Part shown: in pieces, positions 8,965-18,190 of the stretch | Position numbering within the stretch: the first letter of the stretch is position 1 | Layout: every line of letters begins with the position of its first letter | Assembly: GCF_002754935.1 (NCBI RefSeq) | Contig: NZ_CP018092.1 | Span: 2,586,501 to 2,650,500 of the forward strand | Direction of reading: 5' to 3' | Source of the DNA: Thermostichus lividus PCC 6715 | GTDB lineage: Bacteria; Cyanobacteriota; Cyanobacteriia; Thermosynechococcales; Thermosynechococcaceae | Length of the DNA: 64,000 nt | Position numbers and translations under genes: made by a program | Notes under the pieces: generated by a model | Databases searched by the model: none | The model's input: only the letters and a program-made list of their open reading frames with translations | What the model was told of the DNA's origin: nothing

Positions 8965-9722
8965 GGGAGCGATCGCAACATTTTAGCCGCTAGCATCGCT
9001 GCGCCAAAGCCATTGTCAATATTCACCACGCCAATGCCGGGGGCACAGGAGTTGAGCATAGTGAGTAGGGGAGCGAGACCTCCGAGGTTTGCGCCATAGC
9101 CAATGCTGGTGGGCACGGCAATCACCGCTGCACTCACTAGACCCGCCACAACACTGGGTAACGCGCCTTCCATGCCGGCCACGACAATGAGAACCTGCAT
9201 TGTTTCAAGGCGATCGCGCACACTGAGCAGCCGATGAATTCCTGCCACACCCACATCCCAAAACCGCTCCACCGCAAACCCCGAGAGTTGTAGCGTGATG
9301 GCGGCTTCTTCGGCAACGGGTAAATCGGCAGTGCCAGCACAGACTAGGCCAACCTGTCCCGGATAAGCAGGTGGCAAGATAGGGGCTGTACTACAGATTT
9401 GCGCCACTTCAAAGTAGTGCAGCCCTCCTAGGCGCGATCGCACCGCCGCAAAAACATCCGCAGAGATACGGGTGGCCATAACACAGGGATAGTAAGGCCG
9501 CATCCGCGCCAAGATTTCGGCAATTTGTTCAGGGGTCTTGCCAGGCCCCCAAACAACTTCAGGAAACCCTGTACGCTGTTGCCGTTGATGGTCAATCCGG
9601 GCAAAATGGCCAATGGTTTCGTAGCTCAGGTGTTGCAGTTGACGGTGGGCAGCCTCTACGCTTAACTGTCCTCGGGCAAGTGCCTCTAGTAACTGCCGCA
9701 CAGGATCGGCGCTGTCCATCAA
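8937..9722 (-). CDS. larB: Nickel-pincer cofactor biosynthesis protein LarB
   Basis: 261 residues. LarB carboxylates and hydrolyses nicotinic acid adenine dinucleotide as the first step toward the nickel-pincer nucleotide cofactor (established for Lactobacillus LarB). The C-terminal half is PurE-like (AIR carboxylase fold): [31 protein letters not shown] and [12 protein letters not shown]. An N-terminal helical part ([16 protein letters not shown]) is typical. No larC, larE or larA is present in this window, so if the cofactor is made the other genes are elsewhere. Its last 28 bp overlap the end of rpaA, tail to tail. Confidence 0.92.
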   Translation of the reverse strand: MMDSADPVRQLLEALARGQLSVEAAHRQLQHLSYETIGHFARIDHQRQQRTGFPEVVWGPGKTPEQIAEILARMRPYYPCVMATRISADVFAAVRSRLGGLHYFEVAQICSTAPILPPAYPGQVGLVCAGTADLPVAEEAAITLQLSGFAVERFWDVGVAGIHRLLSVRDRLETMQVLIVVAGMEGALPSVVAGLVSAAVIAVPTSIGYGANLGGLAPLLTMLNSCAPGIGVVNIDNGFGAAMLAAKMLRSLPQRAATGSM

Positions 9723-9767
9723 AAATCCTCCGAAATCCCGTCATCTGGTGCTAGGGAGTTCCTCTCA

Positions 9768-11246
9768 TTAGCCTCCAATCCCCAACTGGCCTGCCAAGCC
9801 GGGGGCTAAGGGAATCAGTGTCGCTGCCATTAAAAACAGCAGTAGCAGCCCCAACCCCGCGCGGGTATCATCCGGCTCGGTCATTTCATCCAAACTAGGA
9901 CGATCTAGGTCACGCTGTAGCAGGAGAATAATCAGCGCCCAGTACAGGGCTAAGGGATTGACGATCGCCACCAAGCCCAACACAATCAGGGTAATCCATG
10001 TCAGGCGCTGAGCGGTTTTAATGCCATAAATCGCTTGAATGATCCGACCGCCATCCAATTGCCCCGCAGGCATGAGATTGAGGGCGGTGATAATCAGTCC
10101 TAGCCACCCCATAATCACCAAGGGATGCACCGCCACAACCTCACTTTGCAAGTGGTCGCCCAAGAACAGACGAGAGAGAGTGCCCACCAAAATTGACCCT
10201 TGGAAGAAAATAGTGGGCACCTCTAAACCGCTACTGCTGGGAGAGAGCACCAAGCCAATACCCAGAAATAGCAACGACAATGCCCCAGAGGCAATCGCTC
10301 CTGCAGCAGCAATGTCAAATAGCTCGTTGCGGTTTTTCAGAAACGATTCAATGCGGGTTACAGCACCGAAGGTACCCAACTGCCACGCAGGCAGAAAGAA
10401 GGGGGGGCTAAGTTTAGCATCGTAGCGCTTGGCCATGAGCCAATGTCCTAGTTCCCGCGCTCCGGCAATCAGCACTAAACAGAGCGCCAAAGGGAGCGAT
10501 CGCTGAAACAAACCCGGCGTATTCAGTAAACTAAAGCCCTGGAGCACTGAACTGGTTTCTAGGCAGGTGCCAAGGGTCGCTACCCCTAGCAACACCGCGG
10601 TTAGTTTTTGTAAGAGCGTTGAGCGAGCTATGGTGGTCGTTGCCGGCAAAATAATGACCACAGCCTTGCCCTCGCTATTGGGCACCATAAATAGGCGATA
10701 GCGATCTGGCAATGTAGCTTGCAAGCGTTCTGTTAGAGTGGCATGCACTGCTTTCGCATCACCGCGCAGGTTGCCGCGACAGATCACCCCGCCTTTGTAG
10801 GGAATGTACTCAGTGGCAAAGTAGGTATCAATACTAAAAATACTTTGAATTCCTTGCAGATCGTCTGGCGGCAAGGCAGAGGGGGCACTGGTTGTGAGGG
10901 GTTCGCCACTGTCAGGGGTAGATTGTGAGGGGGCAAGGACGTCATCAACCTCAGGTCGCCCCGACCGCAAGGGTGGTAATGGTGCATCGGAGGTGGCAGC
11001 AAGGAGGCGTAACCAGCGACCCAAGGCAATGTAGGCCACGATGGAGAGGACAAGGCTAAACAAGACAGCGGCAAAGTTGAGGACAATGCCAACACTCAAG
11101 GTGCCAAATACCACCAGCCATGGCAGCATCAGCACTAGGGTTTGCAACCAAGCAATAATGCCGAGTTTGCCGTAGGGTAGGGCGCGATAGAGTCCCCAGC
11201 CCAACAGGGCGATCGCCCCCGCGAGTAAGCCTGCTGTAATGATCAT
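9768..11246 (-). CDS. Site-2 protease (M50) family membrane protein, Egy-like, with RELGH motif
   Basis: 492 residues. Two N-terminal hydrophobic helices (to about residue 85) are followed by a Pro/Ser-rich linker, a soluble GREEN-like domain (about 130-210), then a multi-helix M50 core. The second catalytic motif is intact as NLMPAGQLDGG. The first, normally HExxH, reads GARELGHW at about residue 265: the first zinc-binding His is Arg (CGG codon). Related proteins in chloroplasts (EGY3) also lack zinc ligands, so this could be a pseudoprotease with a chaperone or regulatory role, or a second active homologue may exist elsewhere. It lies 54 bp downstream of htpG on the same strand. Confidence 0.85.
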   Translation of the reverse strand: MIITAGLLAGAIALLGWGLYRALPYGKLGIIAWLQTLVLMLPWLVVFGTLSVGIVLNFAAVLFSLVLSIVAYIALGRWLRLLAATSDAPLPPLRSGRPEVDDVLAPSQSTPDSGEPLTTSAPSALPPDDLQGIQSIFSIDTYFATEYIPYKGGVICRGNLRGDAKAVHATLTERLQATLPDRYRLFMVPNSEGKAVVIILPATTTIARSTLLQKLTAVLLGVATLGTCLETSSVLQGFSLLNTPGLFQRSLPLALCLVLIAGARELGHWLMAKRYDAKLSPPFFLPAWQLGTFGAVTRIESFLKNRNELFDIAAAGAIASGALSLLFLGIGLVLSPSSSGLEVPTIFFQGSILVGTLSRLFLGDHLQSEVVAVHPLVIMGWLGLIITALNLMPAGQLDGGRIIQAIYGIKTAQRLTWITLIVLGLVAIVNPLALYWALIILLLQRDLDRPSLDEMTEPDDTRAGLGLLLLFLMAATLIPLAPGLAGQLGIGG

Positions 11247-11263
11247 CTAGAATCCTCCACGAC

Positions 11264-11286
11264 CCCCTAGCCTTACCCGCTAGGGG
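11264..11286 (-). terminator. Hairpin between htpG and the M50 gene
   Basis: A perfect 8-bp inverted repeat, CCCCTAGC...GCTAGGGG, with a 7-nt loop in the 54-bp gap after the htpG stop. It has no U-tract on either strand, so it may be a weak terminator or an mRNA-stabilising stem that lowers expression of the downstream protease gene. Confidence 0.45.
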
Positions 11287-11300
11287 AAGAGCTATATCGA

Positions 11301-13241
11301 TTAGCGCATAGCCATTGCAGTCAGTTGGGTAAGCACCTGACTGGCGCGTTCACTAAACTGCTGCATGCCGTTGGCATCAAAGCCTCGCTGGGACATCAAG
11401 GCCAAATCATAGATATAGTGGCACAGCTTTTCTACAAGTGCTGCGGTCTCTGACGAGCCACTGGTTTGAATAATAGTGCCCTGACTCAAGTTCAGCAGGT
11501 TCTGAATCAGGGGATGGGTGGTATTCACCACCAAGGTGTGCTCCTCGGGCAGTTGCACATTGAGTTGCTGTTGCATCATGGCCATCATTTCCTGCATTCG
11601 CCGACTGGTTTCTGGCAGCAGAATCATGGCGGGTGGGGCATCACCGCTATTGCCAGACTTGAGGGCTTCAGTACGAATGGTGAGCTTCGGCTTCTTGAGC
11701 ACCGACTCAAACAGCGCCTTAATCTGTTCGCTACGGGTTTTATTACTGCCCGGGTCAATTATTTCACTGCTTTGGTCTTTGTCAATCAGGGTTTCATCTA
11801 GTTCTGCATCCACCCGCAGGAATTTAACATCGCTGTAGGTTTGCTCTAGCCACGGCACAAAGTGGGTGTCAATGAAGCTATCCATAAAGAGCACTTCAAT
11901 GCCTTGCCCCTTGAGTAACTGAACGTAGGTGGCTTGGTTCACCTCATCGGTGCAGTAATAGACGCGGTTGGCGTGGCGCGCCTTGTTGCGCTCTAAGTAC
12001 TGTTTCAGGGTGGTGTAGGCTTGGCCATCGACAACAATACCCCCTTGAGTGCTCCATTCATCGTTCTCTGCTGGTGTACTTAAGGTGGCTGTGGTGCGAT
12101 AGATCAAAATATCCTCAACCTGTTTCTTGAACTTCTCGTCGTTGAGGGAGCCAAATTTGACAAAGGTGCCCAAGTCTTTCCACGAACGCACGTAGGCATC
12201 CGGGTCTTCGCGGTACAGTTCGTTGAGGCGATCGCCCACCTTTTTAGCGATATAATCAGCAATTTTACGCACGGTGCGATCGTTCTGCAAAAAGCTGCGG
12301 GAGACATTGAGGGGAATATCGGTGCTGTCAATCACGCCCCGCAAAGGCAGCAGAAAGCGGGGAATGATCTCTTCGCAGTTGTCGCTGACAAAGACTTGGT
12401 TGCAAAAGAGTTTGATCTGCCCTTTAGTGACATCAATATCCGGGCGGAGCTTGGGAAAGTAGAGGATACCGTTAACCACAAAGGGATAGTCGGTATTCAG
12501 ATGCACCCAAAGCAAGGGATCCTCTTGGAAGGGGTACAAGTAGCGATAAAACTCTAAATACTCCTCTTTGCTGAGGCTGCTGGGGCTGCTCTTCCACGGC
12601 GCAATTTGTTTGTTGATTTGCTCGCCATCGAGTTTGATGGGCACCGGCAAAAAGTCGCAGTACTTGCGCACCAATTCACGAATCCGTGCTGGTTCGAGGT
12701 AACCCAGTTCGTCGTCTTGCAAGGTGAGGGTGACGGTGGTACCCACACTGGTGCGCTGGCCATCCTCAAGGGTGAATTCCGTAGAGCCATCGCAGGTCCA
12801 GTGGACGGGCGTTGCCCCAGCTTTATAGGACAGGGTATCGATTTCGACGCGGCTTGCCACCATGAAGGCGGAGTAAAACCCTAAGCCAAAATGGCCGATG
12901 ATCTCTTGATCGCCATTGCCTTTGTACTTTTGGACAAATTCTTCAGCGCTGGAAAAGGCAACTTGGGTGATGTACTTTTTCACTTCCTCTGCGGTCATGC
13001 CCAAGCCTGTGTCGGCGATCGCCAGCCTCTTGTTCTCGCGATCGAGGGTAATTGTAATTTCGGGGTGATCCACATCGCCACCGTACTCACCAGAGCGAGC
13101 CACCATGCGTAATTTTTGGATGGCATCTACAGCGTTAGAGACAAGCTCCCGCAGGAAAATTTCATGATCGGAGTAGAGCCATTTTTTAATGATTGGGAAA
13201 ATATTCTCGGTATGAATTGAAATGGTTCCCTGTTCCAGCAT
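11301..13241 (-). CDS. htpG: Molecular chaperone HtpG (Hsp90)
   Basis: 646 residues, full length for cyanobacterial HtpG. GHKL ATPase domain at the N-terminus: ELVSNAVDAIQKLR, the DTGLGMT lid region and GHFGLGFYSAFMV. A middle domain with PLNVSRSFLQND and a C-terminal dimerisation domain follow. It assists folding of client proteins under heat and other stress and interacts with phycobilisome linker and HemE in cyanobacteria (literature knowledge). There is no CIRCE-like repeat in the 60 bp upstream. The spacer to hemW (13242-13308) is short. Confidence 0.98.
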   Translation of the reverse strand: MLEQGTISIHTENIFPIIKKWLYSDHEIFLRELVSNAVDAIQKLRMVARSGEYGGDVDHPEITITLDRENKRLAIADTGLGMTAEEVKKYITQVAFSSAEEFVQKYKGNGDQEIIGHFGLGFYSAFMVASRVEIDTLSYKAGATPVHWTCDGSTEFTLEDGQRTSVGTTVTLTLQDDELGYLEPARIRELVRKYCDFLPVPIKLDGEQINKQIAPWKSSPSSLSKEEYLEFYRYLYPFQEDPLLWVHLNTDYPFVVNGILYFPKLRPDIDVTKGQIKLFCNQVFVSDNCEEIIPRFLLPLRGVIDSTDIPLNVSRSFLQNDRTVRKIADYIAKKVGDRLNELYREDPDAYVRSWKDLGTFVKFGSLNDEKFKKQVEDILIYRTTATLSTPAENDEWSTQGGIVVDGQAYTTLKQYLERNKARHANRVYYCTDEVNQATYVQLLKGQGIEVLFMDSFIDTHFVPWLEQTYSDVKFLRVDAELDETLIDKDQSSEIIDPGSNKTRSEQIKALFESVLKKPKLTIRTEALKSGNSGDAPPAMILLPETSRRMQEMMAMMQQQLNVQLPEEHTLVVNTTHPLIQNLLNLSQGTIIQTSGSSETAALVEKLCHYIYDLALMSQRGFDANGMQQFSERASQVLTQLTAMAMR

Positions 13242-13308
13242 GATCGGTTCCCGTGAGCGCTACTGAATCACTAGAGACCTGCACATTGGTGCAGTGTCAT
13301 CTCCTGAT

Positions 13309-14511
13309 CTAGTGTATCGGCAGGGGTAACTTACTCTGTTGGTGGATAACCGATCTCTCGATCGCCTGCCAGAGGGTGACAATCACGCTGTTGGCCAGCA
13401 AGAATCCATCCGGCTGAGTCAGCCATAGGCGATCGCTGCAACACTGTAAATGGGCAGGGTCAATCGACTGTGCCGCTGTGACCAGTGCCTCTACCCATTC
13501 CTGCGGAAAGTCCGTGGCCAACTGCTTCAGGCACAGCCCCTCTTTGAGACGCAACCCCAGCATGAGGGTCTCCAGCCACCGATCCCAAAGGGTCTCCTCA
13601 GCAACGGTGCAAAGCCCTGTAGGTAGGGTTTGCACCCACTCGTAGTATTCGCGGCGTGTGCGCGGACGGGTGAGGCGGCGCTGCCCCAGATAGCTGGTGG
13701 CACCCATGCCAAACCCATAGTAAGGCTCATTGCGCCAGTACACCTGATTATGACGACAGGCGAACCCCAAACGGGCATAATTAGAAATTTCGTAGTGCTC
13801 ATAGCCCGCAGCCCGCAGCCGTTCATGGGCAAGGCGATAAGCCGCAGCAGCCTGCTCTTGGGACGGTAAGGGGAACACCTCTGGCTGGTAACGGCGGCTA
13901 AAAACCGTCTGCGGCTCCACAATCAAGTCATAGACTGAAAGATGGCTTGGTGCAAGGGCGATCGCCGCTGCGAGGGACAGCTCCCACTCCTGGAGCGATT
14001 GTTCCGGTAACCCACAGATAAGATCCAAGCTCCAATTGTCAATCCCAGCAGTCTGGATCACCTCAACAGCAGCATAGACCTCGGCCACAGTATGGCTGCG
14101 ACCACACACCTGCAAAAGCCTATCTTGAAACGCTTGCACCCCTAAGCTGACCCGATTCACCCCCGCTCTGAGATACCCCCGTAGCCGTGGCAGATCAAAG
14201 GTTCCGGGATCCATTTCCATAGAAATTTCCGCCGCCGCCGCGATACCAAAGCGCCGATCTAGTGCCCCTAAAAGCCGGTCAATCTGCTCAGGCGCAACAA
14301 GAGAAGGCGTCCCCCCACCAAAGAACACCGTTTGCAGCGGCTCCCCCACACTGGGGGTTTGCCTAATTTCATAGCAAAGGGCATCGATGTAGTCACTCAG
14401 GAGGGGCGAAGAGGCGGCCAGAGGCCGGTCACCTACCACCGTAATCGGAAAATCGCAGTAGAAGCACCGCCGCCGACAAAAGGGAAGATGTAGGTAAGCC
14501 GCAGTAACCAT
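13309..14511 (-). CDS. hemW: Radical SAM protein HemW (coproporphyrinogen III oxidase-like)
   Basis: 400 residues. Starts AAYLHLPFCRRRCFYCDF, with the CxxxCxxC cluster motif (plus the following Cys-aromatic) that binds 4Fe-4S and SAM. GGGTPSL and SLGVQAFQDRLL are the other radical-SAM family motifs, and a HemN-type C-terminal domain is present. HemW proteins are heme chaperones rather than the true HemN oxidase, which carries an N-terminal extension lacking here. Probably co-directional with htpG. Its 5' side is the boundary of an AT-rich island. Confidence 0.88.
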   Translation of the reverse strand: MVTAAYLHLPFCRRRCFYCDFPITVVGDRPLAASSPLLSDYIDALCYEIRQTPSVGEPLQTVFFGGGTPSLVAPEQIDRLLGALDRRFGIAAAAEISMEMDPGTFDLPRLRGYLRAGVNRVSLGVQAFQDRLLQVCGRSHTVAEVYAAVEVIQTAGIDNWSLDLICGLPEQSLQEWELSLAAAIALAPSHLSVYDLIVEPQTVFSRRYQPEVFPLPSQEQAAAAYRLAHERLRAAGYEHYEISNYARLGFACRHNQVYWRNEPYYGFGMGATSYLGQRRLTRPRTRREYYEWVQTLPTGLCTVAEETLWDRWLETLMLGLRLKEGLCLKQLATDFPQEWVEALVTAAQSIDPAHLQCCSDRLWLTQPDGFLLANSVIVTLWQAIERSVIHQQSKLPLPIH

Positions 14512-14627
14512 GAGAAATAATAAAGCCTTGCCTATTGATTCTAACTGTTCCCGGACTTTATACTGTCATATCTAGGAATAAGCAAAAAATTAGATATAGT
14601 ATGCGTAAACTCTCACTAAATCTATGA

Positions 14628-15398
14628 ATGCTAAACATGAATAAATCAGGCGATTATCAATTGGGGTTTATCAGCAATCAGGATATTTATAACCATGTTA
14701 AACAAACTATTTCAAGATACCGTCTTTCTATTAATTTTAAGGAATTTACAAAACTAAAAATTGATCCTATAAAAGCAAGTTTTGATATGGCTATTTATAA
14801 TTTAACAGCGGATGAATTTATAAGAAGAGAAATTATGCGACAAATTGACAAATCAAACAATAATCAAATTGGATATTTTCATCAAAATATATTTCGATAT
14901 ATTAAAGACTGGCAAGTTCCTGAATGTGGCTATGATATAATTAATGAAAATCTCAGCTATTATGTAGAAATGAAAACAAATTTAACACCATGAATAGCAA
15001 TTCAAAAGAAAACGTTTATCGAAAAATGAAGCAGACAGTTGATAGTGACCCAAAAGCAACATGCTTCTTAGTTGAAGTGATTGCAAAAAAAATCTAGAAA
15101 TGATCCGTGCCATTTCAAGCTAGATAATCAATAAATAATATATGAAAGAATAAGACTTATATCCATTGACAAGTTCTATGAAGTTGCAACTGGAGACAAG
15201 AATCCATTTGCTAAATTATGTCAAAATCTACCAACCATAATCAATGATATTATCAAGAATGAAGGCAATCAAACATTTATTTCAACTGATGGTATTAATC
15301 AAAATTTAGCTAGAGTTAATCCCGATGTACTGACTGCCTTGTATCTTCTAACTTTTAAGAGCTATGAAGGATTCAAGAATTCTTCACAAAACAAATGA
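14628..15398 (+). pseudogene. Eco47II-family type II restriction endonuclease, broken
   Basis: The first 121 residues (DIYNHVKQTISRYRL, RQIDKSNNNQIGYFHQNIF, VPECGYDIINENLSYYVEMK) are characteristic of Eco47II/Sau96I-type endonucleases, which cut GGNCC (family knowledge). The catalytic region D-(x)n-VEMK is present, then one A is missing near 14970 so the frame shifts to NTMNSNSKENVYRKMKQT and FLVEVIAKK. A run of eight A near 15090 shifts it again, an in-frame TAA follows in QIIYERIRL context near 15130, and the tail SIDKFYEVATGDK...TFKSYEGF ends at 15398. At least three lesions make it inactive. Base composition is much more AT-rich than the flanks, a sign of recent transfer. Confidence 0.82.
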
Positions 15399-15784
15399 TG
15401 TATTTTCTGCTGAACTGATTGCAGATATTTTTGGTGTAACCAAGGCAACAGTGCAAAAGTGGGAAAATCAAGGTGTATTAGTCTGTCAATATAAAGATAA
15501 ATTAGGCAAAAAATATACAGGTTCTCAATGCCCTGTTCTACTGTGTTCCTCAAAAACAAACTGAGCGGTGCCATCCTGACGAAACCCGCCCCCTAACGAT
15601 CCGGGAATATGCCCGTATCCAAACATTTCCAGATTTCTGGGAGTTCTGTGGTTCCTTGTCGAGCCAGTATCGACAAATTGGGAATGCCGTTCCGGTTAAT
15701 CTTGCAGAAGCTGTGGGGCGATCGCTCGTCCATTTGTTGAATAGCATCGAAACTAAAACAGTTCAACCGAAAAGCATTCTATAA
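15364..15784 (+). pseudogene. Cytosine-5 DNA methyltransferase remnant
   Basis: Two scraps. The 5' piece (ATG 15364, overlapping the endonuclease end by 35 bp) encodes a helix-turn-helix (AELIADIFGVTKATVQKWEN) like the N-terminal control domain of some m5C methyltransferases. From about 15536, in another frame, the text is the C-terminal end of an m5C methyltransferase: ERCHPDETRPLTIREYARIQ, then QYRQIGNAVPVNLAEAVG (motifs IX-X), stopping at 15784. Motifs I-VIII are missing, so most of the gene has been deleted. The 3' scrap is richer in GC and contains a HIP1 octamer, unlike the AT-rich 5' scrap, which suggests two different sources joined here. Confidence 0.78.
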
Positions 15785-15805
15785 TAAATAAAGCCCTGCT
15801 TGTCA

Positions 15806-16639
15806 TTAGTGGCTTACTAGCTTGATGTCTTCAACAGAGTTGTAGAGAGTGTGCCATTGATTTTGTCGAATCCTAAACTTAGTCCCATGATTGTGACCTG
15901 TTCGGGCATCAAAATCTACAAGCACTGTTCCATTTTCAATACATTTCAAAAAGTTATCAAATGAAAATCTAGAGAGAATTAACAACCTTACATACTTAAA
16001 AAATTCATGACCATCTTCGGTTTTACTATCTGCAATAACATAAAAACAATTTTTGATTTTAGCCCCTATTTCATACTTCAAATCATCTAGACCCCAGTAT
16101 GGCTCAGGATTGATTCCTTGCAAGCCAATTTTACTTTCTATTGATTTTATCCAATCACGAATTTTTGTGTCTGATTTATCAGCTTGAGAAGGATCAAAAA
16201 CAAATCTTAATTTTCCTTTTTCTCGATCCATAATTAATCTAAAACCCCGATTAGTAAATTCTGTTGCTTTCGTTGTCGAGCGAAAACTTTTTTCTGTAGC
16301 TGGATACTTGCTTCCTGCTTGTTTATGCTCCCATCCATAATAGGGCAATAAAATGTTAGAAACTATTTTTGCACCTCGTGGTGATGGCTCAATATGTTTG
16401 AGGGTTACTAATGATGATGTGTGATGTCGTTGCCCCTTCAGTTCCCATTCCTGCATATTTGGAATAGGTAGATTATTTTCCCGAAGCCCTAGTAAGGCTT
16501 CTAGAGTATTTCCTACGGCACCATCATTACGACTATTTTTCGTTTTTTTAACACTGCGATGCCACCCCTGAGCTGCAACCTGACGAATAAGGTCAACTAA
16601 CTCAGTTTTGGTATACAGTCTCACTGAGGTGGTCTCCAA
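15806..16639 (-). CDS. MvaI/BcnI-family type II restriction endonuclease
   Basis: 277 residues. Strongly resembles MvaI and BcnI, monomeric endonucleases that cut CCWGG and CCSGG (family knowledge). Landmarks: GNTLEALLG near residue 44, the catalytic EWELKGQ (Glu66, Lys68), HIEPSPRGAKIV, YYGWEHKQAGSKYPATEKSF and the C-terminal LVDFDARTGHNHGTKFRIRQ. The frame is intact. The gene follows its methyltransferase with a 19-bp overlap, so host protection is made first. AT-rich codon use marks it as acquired. Which of the two specificities applies cannot be told from sequence alone. Confidence 0.92.
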   Translation of the reverse strand: METTSVRLYTKTELVDLIRQVAAQGWHRSVKKTKNSRNDGAVGNTLEALLGLRENNLPIPNMQEWELKGQRHHTSSLVTLKHIEPSPRGAKIVSNILLPYYGWEHKQAGSKYPATEKSFRSTTKATEFTNRGFRLIMDREKGKLRFVFDPSQADKSDTKIRDWIKSIESKIGLQGINPEPYWGLDDLKYEIGAKIKNCFYVIADSKTEDGHEFFKYVRLLILSRFSFDNFLKCIENGTVLVDFDARTGHNHGTKFRIRQNQWHTLYNSVEDIKLVSH

Positions 16640-17547
16640 AAATCTAATAGATACTCAAAAGTGGTTCCCATTGTAATGTAATTACTAGGCCAGCCAAATA
16701 TACCAACTTTATTAACAATGTTGGTTCTATCCCAGATAATCGTATTTCTGAGTTCATAGCCTCGCTTTCTTAACTCTTCAATCAGGGCTACATGAATGGT
16801 AATACGCTGATCTTCCCACCACATATCAGGAACATTGATCACACAGTGAGCTTTCGGCTTCAACAGTGGCAGAAGTGACTCAAAAATATCACCCATGGCT
16901 GTAGTATATTCTGCCAGAGGCATTGTTCCTAAGTCCCGCGTATCCTGTGAGTACTGCTCGATCTTGCCAAATTGTTCATTGCGACGGTTTCTCCTAGACT
17001 TGTTCGTGCGCCTACGATTCAGTAGGTTAGCGTAGGGGGGAGATGTCCAAATCAAGCTAATCATTTCAGGCTCAAAGTAGTTAGGGATATTTCTAGCATC
17101 ATCTTGCAAGGCTAGTTGTTGGGCTTGATTGAATAAATTATTAGCAGCTAGGCGTTCTTGGCATAACTGAATATATGTTGCATTCAGATCAAACCCAACA
17201 GCATTGCGATTTAGATCCTGAGCAGCAACAAGAGTGGTACCACTGCCAACAAACGGGTCGAGCACAAGTTCACCTTCATGGCTAAACAGGCTGATCACGC
17301 GCTTAGCAAGAGCAATAGGAAAGGTTGCTGGATGTAAATTTTTATCACGAATATCTCTGCCTTCATAAGTAAACTGCCAGACACCAAGCTGACACTTAAT
17401 CCATTCCTTGGCACTGAGACAGTTGATATGATTTGCTGGACAAGAACAGGTTCGTGTATGCGCAATAGAAATCTTTTGCTGACTTTGAGGAACTGAGCTT
17501 AAGGAAGCAGCTAGCGCCGCCGGAGTATTCGTATTGGTGAGCAACAT
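16621..17547 (-). CDS. DNA (cytosine-N4)-methyltransferase of the MvaI/BcnI-type system
   Basis: 308 residues. SAM-binding motif I is DPFVGSGTT (97-105), the catalytic motif IV is TSPPY (168-172); SPPY rather than DPPY is typical of N4-cytosine methylation, matching the known MvaI/BcnI partners. An N-terminal stretch with four cysteines (CSCPANHINC) may be structural. The stop overlaps the endonuclease start, giving a compact MR operon read leftwards. The frame is complete, so the system is predicted active. The promoter probably lies in the AT-rich 17550-17640 segment. The next gene upstream (MoaD-like) is separated by about 300 bp. Confidence 0.9.
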   Translation of the reverse strand: MLLTNTNTPAALAASLSSVPQSQQKISIAHTRTCSCPANHINCLSAKEWIKCQLGVWQFTYEGRDIRDKNLHPATFPIALAKRVISLFSHEGELVLDPFVGSGTTLVAAQDLNRNAVGFDLNATYIQLCQERLAANNLFNQAQQLALQDDARNIPNYFEPEMISLIWTSPPYANLLNRRRTNKSRRNRRNEQFGKIEQYSQDTRDLGTMPLAEYTTAMGDIFESLLPLLKPKAHCVINVPDMWWEDQRITIHVALIEELRKRGYELRNTIIWDRTNIVNKVGIFGWPSNYITMGTTFEYLLDFWRPPQ

Positions 17548-17853
17548 GACCTCTACAGTCAGTCAAAAAATTATGTTGGAACGTATCTTTTATTAATGTA
17601 GTATATAAACTATTTGCTAGTTCTTAGACGGTTGTAATTGTGGACAAACCCTTAAAGTGATCGCAAGCATTCAGGTGAGCCTAGGGATTGACAAGTAGAA
17701 CAGCACTCATCCCATGGACTCGTTAGCCTCCCGTTCTTTGGGGATCACCGGCACCTAGCGGAGCACTGTCCCTCGGACACCTCAGTAGCACGGGTCATCC
17801 CCGCTAGGCAGATAGGTGCAACAGCCAAGGAGGAGCATTCATCTAGTGATATC
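17548..17853. other. Intergenic spacer with a structured segment (17754-17808)
   Basis: 306 bp without a gene. The left part (17550-17640) is AT-rich and likely holds the methyltransferase promoter. Farther right, CCTAGCGG (17754-17761) pairs perfectly with CCGCTAGG (17801-17808), and between them TGTCC-CTC-GGACA forms a nested hairpin. An alternative outer pairing CACCTA/TAGGTG is also available. This could be a small structured RNA or the 3' terminator of the MoaD-like gene; no U-tract follows. I could not match it to tmRNA, 6S or SRP RNA. Confidence 0.4.
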
Positions 17854-18129
17854 TTAACCGCCAGCGATCGCTGGGATGATACTCACTTCATCACCATCCC
17901 TGAGGGGAGTTTCAATGCCATTGAGGAAGCGAATATCCTCATTATTTACATAAAAATTGACAAATCGCCGTAGTTGACCGCTGTCGTCACACAGACGTCC
18001 TTTGATGCCTGGGCAGTCCTGCTCGAGTTTTTCGAGTAGATCAGCAATGGACTGGGCATGGCACTCAAGGGTTGCCTGATCGCGGGTAAGTTTTTGCAAG
18101 GCGGTAGGAATTAAAACGGTAACAGCCAT
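17854..18129 (-). CDS. MoaD/ThiS-family ubiquitin-like sulfur carrier
   Basis: 91 residues with a beta-grasp fold pattern and a C-terminal diglycine ([10 protein letters not shown]). The C-terminal Gly of such carriers is converted to a thiocarboxylate that donates sulfur (family knowledge: MoaD, ThiS, CysO). It lies 61 bp downstream of thrC on the same strand. The pairing of a CysO-like carrier with a threonine-synthase-type PLP enzyme suggests the carrier supplies sulfide to that enzyme or to another pathway; this is inference. No MoeB/ThiF-type activating enzyme is in this window. Confidence 0.88.
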   Translation of the reverse strand: MAVTVLIPTALQKLTRDQATLECHAQSIADLLEKLEQDCPGIKGRLCDDSGQLRRFVNFYVNNEDIRFLNGIETPLRDGDEVSIIPAIAGG

Positions 18130-18190
18130 AGGTCTCTATAGGTCTCTAGTGTGAATGGAATGTTAATAGAACAAAAGACGACGAAAATAT

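Noticed and set aside
15550-15747. Minus-strand open frame over the methyltransferase remnant
   Set aside because: The plus strand carries the recognisable motif IX-X of an m5C methyltransferase.
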